DNA from: an uncultured Parabacteroides sp.
Lineage (GTDB): Bacteria; Bacteroidota; Bacteroidia; Bacteroidales; Tannerellaceae
DNA length: 64,000 nt
Direction: 5' to 3'
Assembly: GCF_947855115.1 (NCBI RefSeq)
Contig: NZ_CANTZW010000021.1
Span: forward strand, 1-64,000
A program made the translations under genes and the position numbers. Of this stretch, positions 18,184 to 26,959 are shown one piece after another. Below the pieces are notes generated by a model that worked only from the letters and a program-made list of their open reading frames with translations, was not told the DNA's origin and did not search any database. Every line of letters begins with the position of its first letter. The stretch's first letter is position 1.

Positions 18184-20156
18184 CATGCAAGGTTGAACTT
18201 GTAATATAGACGGCTGCTTACCAGATGGATCATATGATCCGGGCTTTGAGTGGCAGCCATATAACCTCTTGGTTCCGCGTGCGTTTTGTCCATCTCGAAG
18301 AATTGAGTCCATGCGCCGCCATTTAGGAATCGATGAACACCATCCGTCATTAATTTTTTTACGGGCCAAGTTTTCCCTTCATCATAAGAAAGAGCCGCAT
18401 ATAACCCGAAACCTCGGTATGAGTTCCCATCTTTATCAGGGAAGATAAGGCCTCGTTCGTTTTCCGGTGTCCTTAACGGGTGGTCGGTGAATGAGATTAA
18501 TAACAAAGGCCCCTCCTGCAATCGTAATAAAACCAATCTTTGGCCTCCGTCGATCGGAGGAAGCTCTGAGGCGAAATAAGTCCATGTCTTACCCCAATCC
18601 TTGGATATGCTCATGGGCATGCGGAGTTGCCCTTCTTTATTCTTGATACTATTTCCACGTCCCAGTGCCATAAGGCTTCCATCTTTCAACTGGACGATTC
18701 CGGCATGGATTCCGGCGATCGTACTTCCGGTACCCCCTTCCTTAAAATCGGGTAAAGGCGCTCCGTCCCAAGGATCTATCCAAGTCTTGCCATGATCCTT
18801 GCTGATGTGGATCGCCGCACCGTCATGGCTACCCGGACCGGCGTCACAGGCTTGGATAAACCAACCTTCGCGGGTCTGGATGGTTCCGGCGATAACCTGG
18901 TGGCGTTTGGTGTGCTCCGGCGCTATGATCTTGGGGGCAGACCAGGTTTGTCCGTTGTCCGTACTGGTACGCTGTACCATGATTAGGTTTTGCCAGTCTC
19001 CGGCGGCTTCTACGCCGTTGATGTGATAGAGGGTTCCGGCACCGTCGTTGAAAAGAGCTAATCCTGTCATATTGCGATCGGGGACTTTAAAGAACAAAGA
19101 GGCTTTTTCCCATTCGTCGCTTCCTGCCCGTAGGCGGGAGGCAAGGACTACCATCCCGCGGCCATTCTCCTCGTCGGCAGAGAACCAACTTGCCAATAGA
19201 TCTCCGTTGTCGCACCAAGTGATGGCTGGTTGGTGGTTATGTTTGAAGAAAGGTTCGTTGGAGGAGCAATCCGGAGGTATCACATAAACGCGGGGTGGTA
19301 TAAACAAGGGACTATTTTCAGCGTCTCGCCAGTGGAATTTCTCTTGTTTCACATTGGTGGCGTTTAAATGAGATGCTTTATTGAGGTATGAAGGTTCCGG
19401 TGGATAATCAGCTTGTACGACACGAAAACCGGTTAAGGCATGCTTATCTTCCGGTATCATGGCCATACGGTTTCCACTTCTTAGGTATTTCTCTGGTGTA
19501 TTGTGGCTACCTCCCCGAGTCACTCGGAAGTCTCCGTTCTTATATCCGCAAGGGTCTGTTTGATCTTCCTGCCTGTAGGGGCCGTACCAATCCAAGCACC
19601 ATTCTTCCACATTTCCATGCATATCGTATAATCCGAAAGCATTGGCTGGAGTTTGCCCTACTTTTAAAGAAACGGGTGCGTAATTGCGTACATTTTTTTG
19701 ATTTTTGTGATAGTCTCCGGGCAGGCCGTCACCCGTATGAAAAGCGTAATAGGTACCGGCCCTGCAAGCATATTCCCATTCGGCCTCGGTTGGAAGCCGG
19801 TAAGTTTTTCCCTCTTTTTGGCTGAGCCATTCACAGAAAGCGATCGCATCATGGTAACTGACGTAGACCACGGCTTCATCATCTTCTTTAGATAAGCCGT
19901 TTTTACCCCGCAAGGCCTTGTGCTCGGGTCGGAATAATTCGAATTGAGCGTTGGTTACCTCTGTTTGTCCCATCCGGAATGGCTGGGTAAAAGTTACCTT
20001 ATGTACCGGGGCCTCGTCGGAATCTTCTCCGAGCCCTTCCCCGCCCATGTAAAAACTTCCCGCTGGTATATCGACCAAAGGGATAGTGGGGTGTTGCGCG
20101 TATATTCCGCAAAAACAGGCGCTAGTCAAAACTGAAATAAATAGAAACCTTCTCAT
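18168..20156 (-). CDS. Secreted SUMF1-like / BNR sialidase-like fusion protein
   Basis: The product is 662 residues from ATG 20156, with signal peptide about 1-20. The N-terminal half (about 25-250) is a SUMF1/formylglycine-enzyme-like fold: IPAGSFYMGG, TEVTNAQFELF, YRLPTEAEWEYACRAGT, GLYDMHGNVEEWCLDWYG, RGGSHN, TGFRV. The Cys pair of true formylglycine-generating enzymes is absent (the region reads LRSGNRMAM), so sulfatase activation is unlikely. The C-terminal half (about 285-660) is a BNR beta-propeller with four Asp-box-like motifs (STDNGQTW, SKDHGKTW, SKDWGKTW, SYDEGKTW), as in sialidases and related GH33-like proteins. The specific glycosidase activity is unproven. A TTG nine bases upstream is possible as a start. 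It follows the small TPR gene by 5 bp. Confidence 0.85.
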   Translation of the reverse strand: MRRFLFISVLTSACFCGIYAQHPTIPLVDIPAGSFYMGGEGLGEDSDEAPVHKVTFTQPFRMGQTEVTNAQFELFRPEHKALRGKNGLSKEDDEAVVYVSYHDAIAFCEWLSQKEGKTYRLPTEAEWEYACRAGTYYAFHTGDGLPGDYHKNQKNVRNYAPVSLKVGQTPANAFGLYDMHGNVEEWCLDWYGPYRQEDQTDPCGYKNGDFRVTRGGSHNTPEKYLRSGNRMAMIPEDKHALTGFRVVQADYPPEPSYLNKASHLNATNVKQEKFHWRDAENSPLFIPPRVYVIPPDCSSNEPFFKHNHQPAITWCDNGDLLASWFSADEENGRGMVVLASRLRAGSDEWEKASLFFKVPDRNMTGLALFNDGAGTLYHINGVEAAGDWQNLIMVQRTSTDNGQTWSAPKIIAPEHTKRHQVIAGTIQTREGWFIQACDAGPGSHDGAAIHISKDHGKTWIDPWDGAPLPDFKEGGTGSTIAGIHAGIVQLKDGSLMALGRGNSIKNKEGQLRMPMSISKDWGKTWTYFASELPPIDGGQRLVLLRLQEGPLLLISFTDHPLRTPENERGLIFPDKDGNSYRGFGLYAALSYDEGKTWPVKKLMTDGVHRFLNGGAWTQFFEMDKTHAEPRGYMAATQSPDHMIHLVSSRLYYKFNLAWLEDR

Positions 20157-20161
20157 ATAGT

Positions 20162-20425
20162 TCAATGGTTATACATATCTTTATTATAAAAATCCAATAC
20201 CTTAATTGCCATATTGTAAGCTTCTCGTGCCGGGCTTTCCGGATTGATCTCTATGGCCTGCAGGTAACTGTTGAGGGCTAGGCGCACATTACCTAGCTTA
20301 TAATATACTTTCCCGAGAAGAAACCAGGCCTCGTCGGATTTCGGTTGTTTCTGGAGGTATTCATTCAAAAGTCGGATCGCTTCCTCTGATTTGTTATCTG
20401 AAATAAGTCGCTTTATTTCTTCCAT
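20162..20425 (-). CDS. Small TPR protein
   Basis: An 87-residue cytoplasmic protein with two tetratricopeptide-like repeats (EEAIRLLNEYLQKQPKSDEA, and AWFLLGKVYYKLGNVRLALN onward) and no signal peptide. It is the first gene of a two-gene minus-strand unit with the SUMF1/BNR protein, which starts 5 bp after its stop. A TACCTTTG promoter box (20458-20465) lies just upstream. It probably mediates a protein interaction; no specific role can be assigned. Confidence 0.8.
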   Translation of the reverse strand: MEEIKRLISDNKSEEAIRLLNEYLQKQPKSDEAWFLLGKVYYKLGNVRLALNSYLQAIEINPESPAREAYNMAIKVLDFYNKDMYNH

Positions 20426-20457
20426 ATTTTTGAATAATTATTTTATTTTTTGTTCTA

Positions 20458-20465
20458 CAAAGGTA
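20458..20465 (-). promoter_or_regulatory. -7 box for the TPR-SUMF1/BNR unit
   Basis: On the minus strand this reads TACCTTTG (TAnnTTTG consensus), about 33 bp before the small TPR gene. It lies back to back with the topA promoter region. Confidence 0.6.
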
Positions 20466-20476
20466 TAACAGAAATG

Positions 20477-20557
20477 TATCTTTGCTATTATAATGTAGTT
20501 AAAAAGCGGTTTTTTTACAGACGATGTACTGTTACGTTAATTATTTATGTATGTTTG
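20477..20557 (+). promoter_or_regulatory. Two candidate promoter boxes before topA
   Basis: TATCTTTG (20477-20484) and TATGTTTG (20550-20557) both fit TAnnTTTG. The first has TTTG at 20449-20452, 24 bp upstream; the second lies 38 bp before the topA start. topA may be transcribed from both. Confidence 0.55.
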
Positions 20558-20595
20558 CACTCGATTTCTAACAAGCAAACAAGCAAAAATTAGAT

Positions 20596-22944
20596 ATGCA
20601 AAAGAACCTGGTAATAGTGGAGTCACCCGCCAAAGCGAAAACCATCGAGAAGTTCCTAGGGAAGGACTATAAGGTTATGTCTAGCTACGGCCATATCCGC
20701 GACTTGAAGACGAAAGATTTTAGTATAGATCTCGAACACAATTACGCCCCGGAATATGTAATTCCCGCTGATAAGAAGAAGCTCGTGACCGAACTGAAAA
20801 ACGAAGCGAAAAAAGCCGAGCAGGTTTGGTTGGCTTCCGATGAGGACCGCGAGGGGGAGGCCATATCTTGGCATCTATATGAGGTATTGGGGCTGAAGCC
20901 TGAGAATACTAAACGAATTGTTTTCCATGAAATTACCAAGAACGCCATATTACATGCGATTGAGACTCCGAGAGACATTAATATTGATTTGGTAAATGCG
21001 CAGCAGGCTCGCCGTGTCTTAGACCGTATCGTGGGTTTCGAGTTATCTCCGATCTTATGGCGTAAGGTGAAACCTGCTTTATCTGCGGGACGTGTACAAT
21101 CTGTCGCCGTACGTTTAATCGTGGAGCGGGAGCGGGAAATCAATGAGTTTGTCTCGGAAGCCGCTTACCGTGTGATCGCTAGTTTTGTCTTGCCGGATGG
21201 CACGACAATCCTTAAGACCGAATTAAACCGTCGTTTAAAAGATAAGAAAGAGGTTGAGGCATTCCTTGAATCTTGCAAGGATGCTTCCTTCGTGATTGAT
21301 GATATCTCGAAAAAACCGGTGCGTAAGACACCGGCTCCTCCTTTTACTACATCTACCTTGCAGCAAGAGGCTGCCCGCAAGCTGGGCTATTCGGTTTCCC
21401 AGACCATGATGATCGCCCAGCGCCTGTATGAGTCCGGGTTGATCACGTATATGCGTACCGACTCCGTGAACTTAAGCGATCTGGCATTGGGTACGGCTAA
21501 AGAGACTATCTTGGATACCTACGGCGAGAAATATTATAAATTCCGTCAATATCATACCAAGAGCAAGGGAGCGCAGGAGGCACACGAGGCGATTCGCCCT
21601 ACCTATATCAGTAATGATGAAATAACCGGTACTGCCCAAGAAAAGAAATTATACGATTTGATCCGTAAACGTACGATAGCCTGCCAGATGGCAGATGCCG
21701 AGTTGGAACGTACGACTATCTCTGTGGGTATTGGCGGTAAGAAAGAGAAATTCATAGCTACGGGCGAGGTCATTACTTTCGATGGTTTCCTTCAGGTATA
21801 CCGTGAGAGTTTTGATGAAGAGAATGAGAAGGAACAAGAAAACGGTTTGCTTCCTCCTGTGGTTTTGAATGAGGTGCTGGAGATGAAGGATATCGTTGCG
21901 ACCGAGCGTTTCACGCAACGTCCTCCCCGTTATACGGAAGCTAGTTTGGTACGCCGTTTGGAGGAACTGGGTATCGGTCGTCCTTCTACCTATGCGCCTA
22001 CGATCCAGACGATTCAGAACCGCGAGTATGTCGTGAAGGGGGATCGGGAAGGAATAGAACGTTCTTATAATATCATAACCTTGGCTCAGGGGACGATCAA
22101 GGAAATCCAGAAAACCGAGATCGTGGGGGCAGACCGGAATAAGTTGATGCCTACTGATATAGGTACGGTCGTGAATGATTTCTTGATGGAATATTTCCCG
22201 GGGGTTATGGATTATAATTTCACGGCAAGCGTAGAGAAAGAGTTCGATGCCGTAGCGGAAGGCGAGATGGTATGGACGGATGCGATCGATAAATTCTATA
22301 AGCTATTCCATCCGATCGTGGAAGCGGCGGCCTCTGTCCGTACGGAGCATAAAGTAGGTGAGCGTGAGTTGGGTATCGATCCGAAAAGCGGTAATCCTGT
22401 TTTCGTGAAGATCGGTCGTTATGGCCCGGTCGTACAGATCGGACAAGCGCATCCGGAGGACAAAGAGGCTCCTAAGCCTCAGTTCGCGACTTTGATGAAA
22501 GGACAGTCTATTGAGACGATTACCTTGGAGGAGGCTTTGAAATTGTTTGATTTGCCGCGTACGATCGGTGAATATGAAGGCAAGGTGATGGTTGCCGCTG
22601 TCGGTCGTTTTGGTCCGTTTATCCGTCATGATGGAAAGTTTGTTTCCATCCCGAAGAACTTGAATCCTCTGACGATAACTGCGGATGAGGCTATCGAGTT
22701 GATCAAGGCAAAGAAACAGAAGGATGAACAGCGATTTATCCGGGGATTTGATGAGGAACCGGAATTAGAGATCTTAAATGGTCGATTCGGTCCTTATATC
22801 TCTTATAAGAAGAAGAATTACAGAATACCGAAGACTATAGAGAAACCGGATAATCTGACCTTGGAGGAATGCCAGAAGATTATCGCTGATGCGGATGGAA
22901 AGGCAACAACCGCGAAAAAACGAACGACAAGAAAAAAGGCTTGA
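20596..22944 (+). CDS. DNA topoisomerase I
   Basis: Type IA topoisomerase that relaxes negative supercoils behind moving polymerases. The 782-residue protein opens with the Toprim domain (LVIVESPAKAKTIEKFLG; SDEDREGEAISWHLYE with the metal-binding acidic residues). The catalytic Tyr lies in GLITYMRTDS at about residue 285. The LGIGRPSTYAPTI motif and C-terminal topoisomerase repeats (GRYGPVVQIG, GRFGPFIRHDG, GRFGPYISYKKK) follow. Instead of four-Cys zinc fingers it ends in a basic tail (KKRTTRKKA), as is usual for Bacteroidetes TopA. It is monocistronic. Confidence 0.97.
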   Translation: MQKNLVIVESPAKAKTIEKFLGKDYKVMSSYGHIRDLKTKDFSIDLEHNYAPEYVIPADKKKLVTELKNEAKKAEQVWLASDEDREGEAISWHLYEVLGLKPENTKRIVFHEITKNAILHAIETPRDINIDLVNAQQARRVLDRIVGFELSPILWRKVKPALSAGRVQSVAVRLIVEREREINEFVSEAAYRVIASFVLPDGTTILKTELNRRLKDKKEVEAFLESCKDASFVIDDISKKPVRKTPAPPFTTSTLQQEAARKLGYSVSQTMMIAQRLYESGLITYMRTDSVNLSDLALGTAKETILDTYGEKYYKFRQYHTKSKGAQEAHEAIRPTYISNDEITGTAQEKKLYDLIRKRTIACQMADAELERTTISVGIGGKKEKFIATGEVITFDGFLQVYRESFDEENEKEQENGLLPPVVLNEVLEMKDIVATERFTQRPPRYTEASLVRRLEELGIGRPSTYAPTIQTIQNREYVVKGDREGIERSYNIITLAQGTIKEIQKTEIVGADRNKLMPTDIGTVVNDFLMEYFPGVMDYNFTASVEKEFDAVAEGEMVWTDAIDKFYKLFHPIVEAAASVRTEHKVGERELGIDPKSGNPVFVKIGRYGPVVQIGQAHPEDKEAPKPQFATLMKGQSIETITLEEALKLFDLPRTIGEYEGKVMVAAVGRFGPFIRHDGKFVSIPKNLNPLTITADEAIELIKAKKQKDEQRFIRGFDEEPELEILNGRFGPYISYKKKNYRIPKTIEKPDNLTLEECQKIIADADGKATTAKKRTTRKKA

Positions 22945-23022
22945 TTATAAGTGTAAGGTATCGGCGATAAGGGTTTCGTTTCTTGATGAAATCAAACGTT
23001 TAGTTATATACTTAGGGAAGGA

Positions 23023-23072
23023 GGACACAGGTAACACAAGGTATGGAAAGAGATCTTGTGTTACCTGTGTCC
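23023..23072. terminator. Bidirectional terminator between topA and the GH123-like gene
   Basis: Perfect 18-bp stem (23023-23040 with 23055-23072) around a 14-base loop. Its core reads GGTAACACAAG and CTTGTGTTACC. It lies between two convergent genes and ends just before the minus-strand stop region. Confidence 0.8.
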
Positions 23073-23079
23073 GGTTTAT

Positions 23080-24855
23080 TTATAAAGAGTTCAATAACTT
23101 GTGAATCTCATTGACCATCTGCGTGGCGGATTCTTGTGTCTCAGACAAACCTTCCGGGGTGATCTTGGCAACGGTTTTGTTCAGTTTCTCAAGCTTGCCC
23201 TTAGCGCCTTTCTCGGTCAGCTCTTTCCGGAGGATACGGATTTTCTCGCAATCTTGTATACCCTCGATCAGACGCTCGAAGCGGATACTGCTGCGCGGGC
23301 CGGGATAAATACTGTATGTATCGCCAGCCGCCCAAGTCCGGAAACGTGAATCGCGGAGAGGATCGGCGGTCCAGCTATTAACAGCCCAGCGTAGATAACC
23401 ATCGTAACCACCGGCTACGGCATGCAAGACTGTCCACGCCGCTTCAGCCGGATCGGAGAAAGTGAAGGTGTTCGGGAACGCTTCCGAGCAACAGGTATAA
23501 ACGGTACTGATCTGCCCCGCTTTATCCCGGGCGGCTTTTACGTCTTCAGGAAATTTATGTCCGTAAGGGATACTTAAATAGTATAAGTCTGATTGGATTT
23601 CCGGATGATAATTTCCGGCCAGCGTGATCTTGAATTCCGGATCGGCTTGCTTGATAACCTTGATCGCCTCACGCATCGCCTCCATAGGGCGTTCGTCCAT
23701 AGAGATGGCGGTTTTCTCGAACCAGCCTTTTTGCCGGAGGTGACGGGAGAAGTCTTTCAGGAAAGTACCCCAATAGTCTGCGTAAGCAGCATCGCCTGGT
23801 TTTGTGTTGAGGAATTGTACCCGGTTGGTCGCCTCGTCGTAATAATCGAAAGATAAAGCCCAAGGGATCATGGTATAGCAACTGATCATATCATCGATAC
23901 CGATCTCATTCATCATAAACTCCACCCATTTGTCGAATACGGCGTAGTCATATTTCCAAGTGCCGTCTATTCTCTTGATTCGGGTAATCATGCTGTCGAA
24001 ATGATCTTCCGTTTGTCCGGCCCAAGGCTTGTGCATGATACTGGTCGTGATAGAGCGTTGTCCGGCATTTGCCAACATCTTCATTATCGGTCGCATCGCG
24101 TCAAAATGCTCTTTACTCCAAAGAGGAACTTGGTAATAGCGGGCCACGGCATATGGGTTCTGCCATAAATCCAAATGAAAAGCCCAGTCTTTCGGGGCGG
24201 GAAGCGTGCGGTTCAATACGTCTACTTCTATCTGTAACTCCATGGGGGAGGTGTCTTTTCCCGTGACGGTCAATGTTCCTTTATATTTGCCGGCTTTAGC
24301 CGATTGAGGAACCCAAATATTCATCCAGATCGGTTGGGTAGTACGTGCTTTGATATCACGGATCTTTACGATATCCAAGACATCGGCGACAACCGAGGAA
24401 TCCCATTCCGCTTTATTCTCACGATGGCCACAGCCGCCTTTACGGTCTTTATTCAGCTCATCGGTCATGACGTAACGGACAAAATGGGTCGTGATCGCTG
24501 AGGAAGGGATGACAGAAGAGCCGCTCTTTAGATCGCTTACGCTGATGGAGGCATCCTCAAGCCCCGCCTTAGTCCATAACACGGCTTGGGCGTTTACTCG
24601 CTCCCCTTTCCATGCTTTAGCCTGCCAGCGATTGCTTTTCTTGACATCGGGGATACTAAGCTTCGGATACCGTATATCGGTCGTACCCCAACTTAATTGG
24701 GTAGGGGTCGATAACTTGTCCCAGACCTCATCGCTGTCATGTGGTTTCGTATCAGTCAGTTCCGTATAATCGCCAAGCGGATACTTATCGGATTGCTGGG
24801 CTACGGTAAAAGAACTTAGTGCCAGAAAGACACAAAGGATGAAAGTGTTTTTCAT
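23080..24855 (-). CDS. GH123-like glycoside hydrolase (DUF4091 domain)
   Basis: A 591-residue secreted protein with signal peptide about 1-19 (SSFTVAQQ), an N-terminal beta-sandwich (about 60-215), a TIM-barrel-like catalytic region (about 225-540) and a C-terminal helical part. The adjacent acidic pair Asp387-Glu388 (AISMDERPM) sits where GH123 beta-N-acetylgalactosaminidases carry the catalytic Asp-Glu pair for substrate-assisted hydrolysis. Other family-like blocks are WAFHLDLWQNPYA, YYLSIPYGHKFP, GYDGYLRWAVNSW and SSIRFERLIEGIQDCE. Activity on terminal GalNAc of glycosphingolipid-like glycans is plausible but not provable here. It has its own promoter box (24886-24893) despite lying 49 bp behind the radical SAM gene. 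Confidence 0.82.
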   Translation of the reverse strand: MKNTFILCVFLALSSFTVAQQSDKYPLGDYTELTDTKPHDSDEVWDKLSTPTQLSWGTTDIRYPKLSIPDVKKSNRWQAKAWKGERVNAQAVLWTKAGLEDASISVSDLKSGSSVIPSSAITTHFVRYVMTDELNKDRKGGCGHRENKAEWDSSVVADVLDIVKIRDIKARTTQPIWMNIWVPQSAKAGKYKGTLTVTGKDTSPMELQIEVDVLNRTLPAPKDWAFHLDLWQNPYAVARYYQVPLWSKEHFDAMRPIMKMLANAGQRSITTSIMHKPWAGQTEDHFDSMITRIKRIDGTWKYDYAVFDKWVEFMMNEIGIDDMISCYTMIPWALSFDYYDEATNRVQFLNTKPGDAAYADYWGTFLKDFSRHLRQKGWFEKTAISMDERPMEAMREAIKVIKQADPEFKITLAGNYHPEIQSDLYYLSIPYGHKFPEDVKAARDKAGQISTVYTCCSEAFPNTFTFSDPAEAAWTVLHAVAGGYDGYLRWAVNSWTADPLRDSRFRTWAAGDTYSIYPGPRSSIRFERLIEGIQDCEKIRILRKELTEKGAKGKLEKLNKTVAKITPEGLSETQESATQMVNEIHKLLNSL

Positions 24856-24885
24856 ACGATTACTTATTTTAGAATATTAACTAGA

Positions 24886-24915
24886 CAAAGATAGGAATTA
24901 GTTGTCAACTATCAA
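24886..24915 (-). promoter_or_regulatory. Promoter of the GH123-like gene
   Basis: On the minus strand, TTG (24913-24915) and TATCTTTG (24886-24893) are 19 bp apart, the expected Bacteroidetes spacing. They lie about 30 bp before the start codon and overlap the end of the radical SAM gene. Confidence 0.65.
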
Positions 24916-25981
24916 CTAACCTTTTGTAGTGGCATACAAGTAAATTGCCTTCGTCATCGTATAAGTGCATACCGTTGCCTTCACAATAACGGAACATATC
25001 GCAATTGGCGCATTCACCTTTCTTTGTCCAGCTACGGTCTCGGTATGGCTTGAATTTATTATTCCAGATATCGATGAATTTATCTTTATAGATGTTTCCT
25101 TGATGGAAATTCGCCCGTATGCTGGGGCAACCGGAGATAGTACCATCCGCTAGGACAGAAGCCGTGTTGATACCAGCGTTGCATTGGAAGATCGAGTCTC
25201 TCACCTCTGCCTCATAATTCCCGAGAAAACCTTCACAGCCGTAGCTTGTGTGGATTTTACCCTCTTTCCGGCAGAAACGGATAAAATTCATGACCCATGT
25301 GAACTGCTCGTTTGTCAGTTGCAAATCCTTATCGGTCGCGGCACGTCCGACGGGGAAAATTGTAAAGATGCGCCACCGTTTTGCGCCCATCTCGATCAAG
25401 AAGTCCTTGAAGAGCATCAAATCCTTGATGTTACGTTGGTTTACACAAGTCACCACATCCCAGATGATATCCTTTTCCTCGGCCAACATGCAAATGGCAT
25501 TCACAGCCTTCTCGAAACTTTTTGGATTACGGCGGAGCCAGTTATGCGCCTCTTCGAAACCATCCAGACTGATAGTCGCGGAATGCAACCCGGAAGCCAA
25601 GAGTGAATCTAGCCGTTCCCGGGTCATCAGGTAACCGTTGGATACGATCCCCCAAGGATACCCCCTGCGGTACAATTCCAATCCGCATTTCTCGATATCC
25701 TTACGCACCAGCGCCTCTCCTCCGGTAAAGATAACGAGCACTTTGTTGGGCTCCACATAAGGTGTGATATCGTCTACGACTTTTAGGAAATCCTCGATAG
25801 GCATATCCGGTACTGCGGCCGAGACATGGCAGTCGCTTCCGCAATGGCGGCAAGATACATTACAACGAAGCGTACACTCCCAAAAGAGCGTACGCAATTC
25901 ATGTAATTTGGCCCTGTTCTTCTTGATACTTCGAAAAAGCTCAAGGGCGATACGTTTTTTGATGTTTGGGCGTTTGTCCAT
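24905..25981 (-). CDS. Radical SAM/SPASM enzyme of a lipoprotein-modification pair
   Basis: A 358-residue radical SAM protein. The 4Fe-4S motif is CNVSCRHC (Cys40, Cys44, Cys47), followed by the SAM-binding GGEAL motif, VSNGYL and SLDGFEEAHNWLR. The C-terminal SPASM-type region has CNAG, CPSI, CANCDMFRYCEGNG and a final CHYKR, for auxiliary Fe-S clusters. SPASM enzymes typically modify peptides or proteins. The architecture and the lipoprotein gene 15 bp upstream match the rSAM/lipoprotein system recognised in Bacteroidetes (TIGR04133 with TIGR04134). No chemistry has been established for that family to my knowledge. The lipoprotein is the likely substrate. Confidence 0.88.
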   Translation of the reverse strand: MDKRPNIKKRIALELFRSIKKNRAKLHELRTLFWECTLRCNVSCRHCGSDCHVSAAVPDMPIEDFLKVVDDITPYVEPNKVLVIFTGGEALVRKDIEKCGLELYRRGYPWGIVSNGYLMTRERLDSLLASGLHSATISLDGFEEAHNWLRRNPKSFEKAVNAICMLAEEKDIIWDVVTCVNQRNIKDLMLFKDFLIEMGAKRWRIFTIFPVGRAATDKDLQLTNEQFTWVMNFIRFCRKEGKIHTSYGCEGFLGNYEAEVRDSIFQCNAGINTASVLADGTISGCPSIRANFHQGNIYKDKFIDIWNNKFKPYRDRSWTKKGECANCDMFRYCEGNGMHLYDDEGNLLVCHYKRLVDS

Positions 25982-25996
25982 ATTATATTTTCAATA

Positions 25997-26830
25997 TTAC
26001 CTGCATGTTAGCTGGAAGTTGATTTCTTTTGAGCCTTTACCGATTAACATCCCTTTCCCGCCAGATAGTTCAATTTCGGCGAAATTTACGATAATCGAAT
26101 CAGTTTTGCAAGTATTTGGGTCATTCCAGTAGGAAGATAATTTTGTGTAGATGGTATGTTCGGTGGCGGTAGCTTTATCATAGGTGAATTGGTACCGCCC
26201 AGTCTCATCCGTGATTGCGGGAAAACTAAACGGGTCATTCTCTTGGTTGGGGGTGTAGGCCGGTGAGGTCAGGATAGCTACTCCGGCCATCGGGTAACCA
26301 TCCTCGTCTGTTACCTTACCGTAAATTGTGTATAATGCGTAAGGTTCCGTATGTGTATCTACATATTTCTTAAGCGTGATCTTGATTTCTTTGGAAGCGC
26401 TACCTGCGTACCAGTTATCGCCTCCGGTAAATTCTTCGCTACCGAAAGTTACTTGGGTCGTATCGGAAGCGAATTGTCCCCCGTTCTTCTCGTCATCGAT
26501 ATCTTCCGTGATCAATCGGTATCTCAAGATCGGGAAGTCGCTTTTCTTCCACTCGAATTCTCCGTTAGCATCGGTTTTTATGGTATCGGTATGTAACCAT
26601 CCGTAAGAATAAACGTCTGCGTCGTTCTGGTTGATACGTATTTGAGCATTAGGTATCGGGTTCTCGTTTGTATCCACGACCTTTCCTTTTATCTGAAAGT
26701 TGGCATAGGGAGTTCCGTATTCGCAACTACCCCCTCCTTCTTCATTGGAACAAGAGAAACCTAAAAGCATTAATAAACTCGCCAATATATAATTGGCTTT
26801 TTTCAACAATTTCAAGTGCATCCTTTTCAT
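25997..26830 (-). CDS. Putative rSAM-modified lipoprotein
   Basis: A 277-residue lipoprotein with signal peptide and lipobox LLGFSC (Cys27). A glycine-rich spacer leads to a second cysteine in CEYGTPYA (Cys36), the hallmark N-terminal motif of radical-SAM-associated lipoproteins (TIGR04134-like). The rest is two tandem carboxypeptidase-regulatory-like beta-sandwiches: KGKVVDTNENPIPNAQI to SKEIKITLKK, and YGKVTDEDGYPMAGVAI to SKEINFQLTC. Each closes with the same SKEI-hydrophobic strand, which shows internal duplication. A C-terminal Cys (TCR) is also present. It is the first gene of a two-gene unit with the radical SAM enzyme. Inference: it is exported to the envelope after modification near the N-terminal CxYGTPY or in the domains. 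Confidence 0.85.
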   Translation of the reverse strand: MKRMHLKLLKKANYILASLLMLLGFSCSNEEGGGSCEYGTPYANFQIKGKVVDTNENPIPNAQIRINQNDADVYSYGWLHTDTIKTDANGEFEWKKSDFPILRYRLITEDIDDEKNGGQFASDTTQVTFGSEEFTGGDNWYAGSASKEIKITLKKYVDTHTEPYALYTIYGKVTDEDGYPMAGVAILTSPAYTPNQENDPFSFPAITDETGRYQFTYDKATATEHTIYTKLSSYWNDPNTCKTDSIIVNFAEIELSGGKGMLIGKGSKEINFQLTCR

Positions 26831-26926
26831 AACGCGAATTATTTTTATTTACGATTCTAATTACTTGATGAATGGGGCAACGAAATAGTTGCATGCGAAT
26901 GCGTAAGAAAATGCGATGACTTTTTG

Positions 26927-26934
26927 TATCTTTG
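26927..26934 (+). promoter_or_regulatory. -7 box (TATCTTTG) of the ABC transporter gene
   Basis: TATCTTTG followed by CC lies 25 bp before the ATG at 26960. Transcription from this box would start close to 26940 and would exclude the longer in-frame reading from 26924. Confidence 0.6.
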
Positions 26935-26959
26935 CCACTTCAATGTAACAGATCAATTT

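Noticed and set aside
18168..20156. Annotation of the SUMF1 half as a formylglycine-generating sulfatase activator
   Set aside because: The catalytic Cys pair is missing and no sulfatase gene is nearby.
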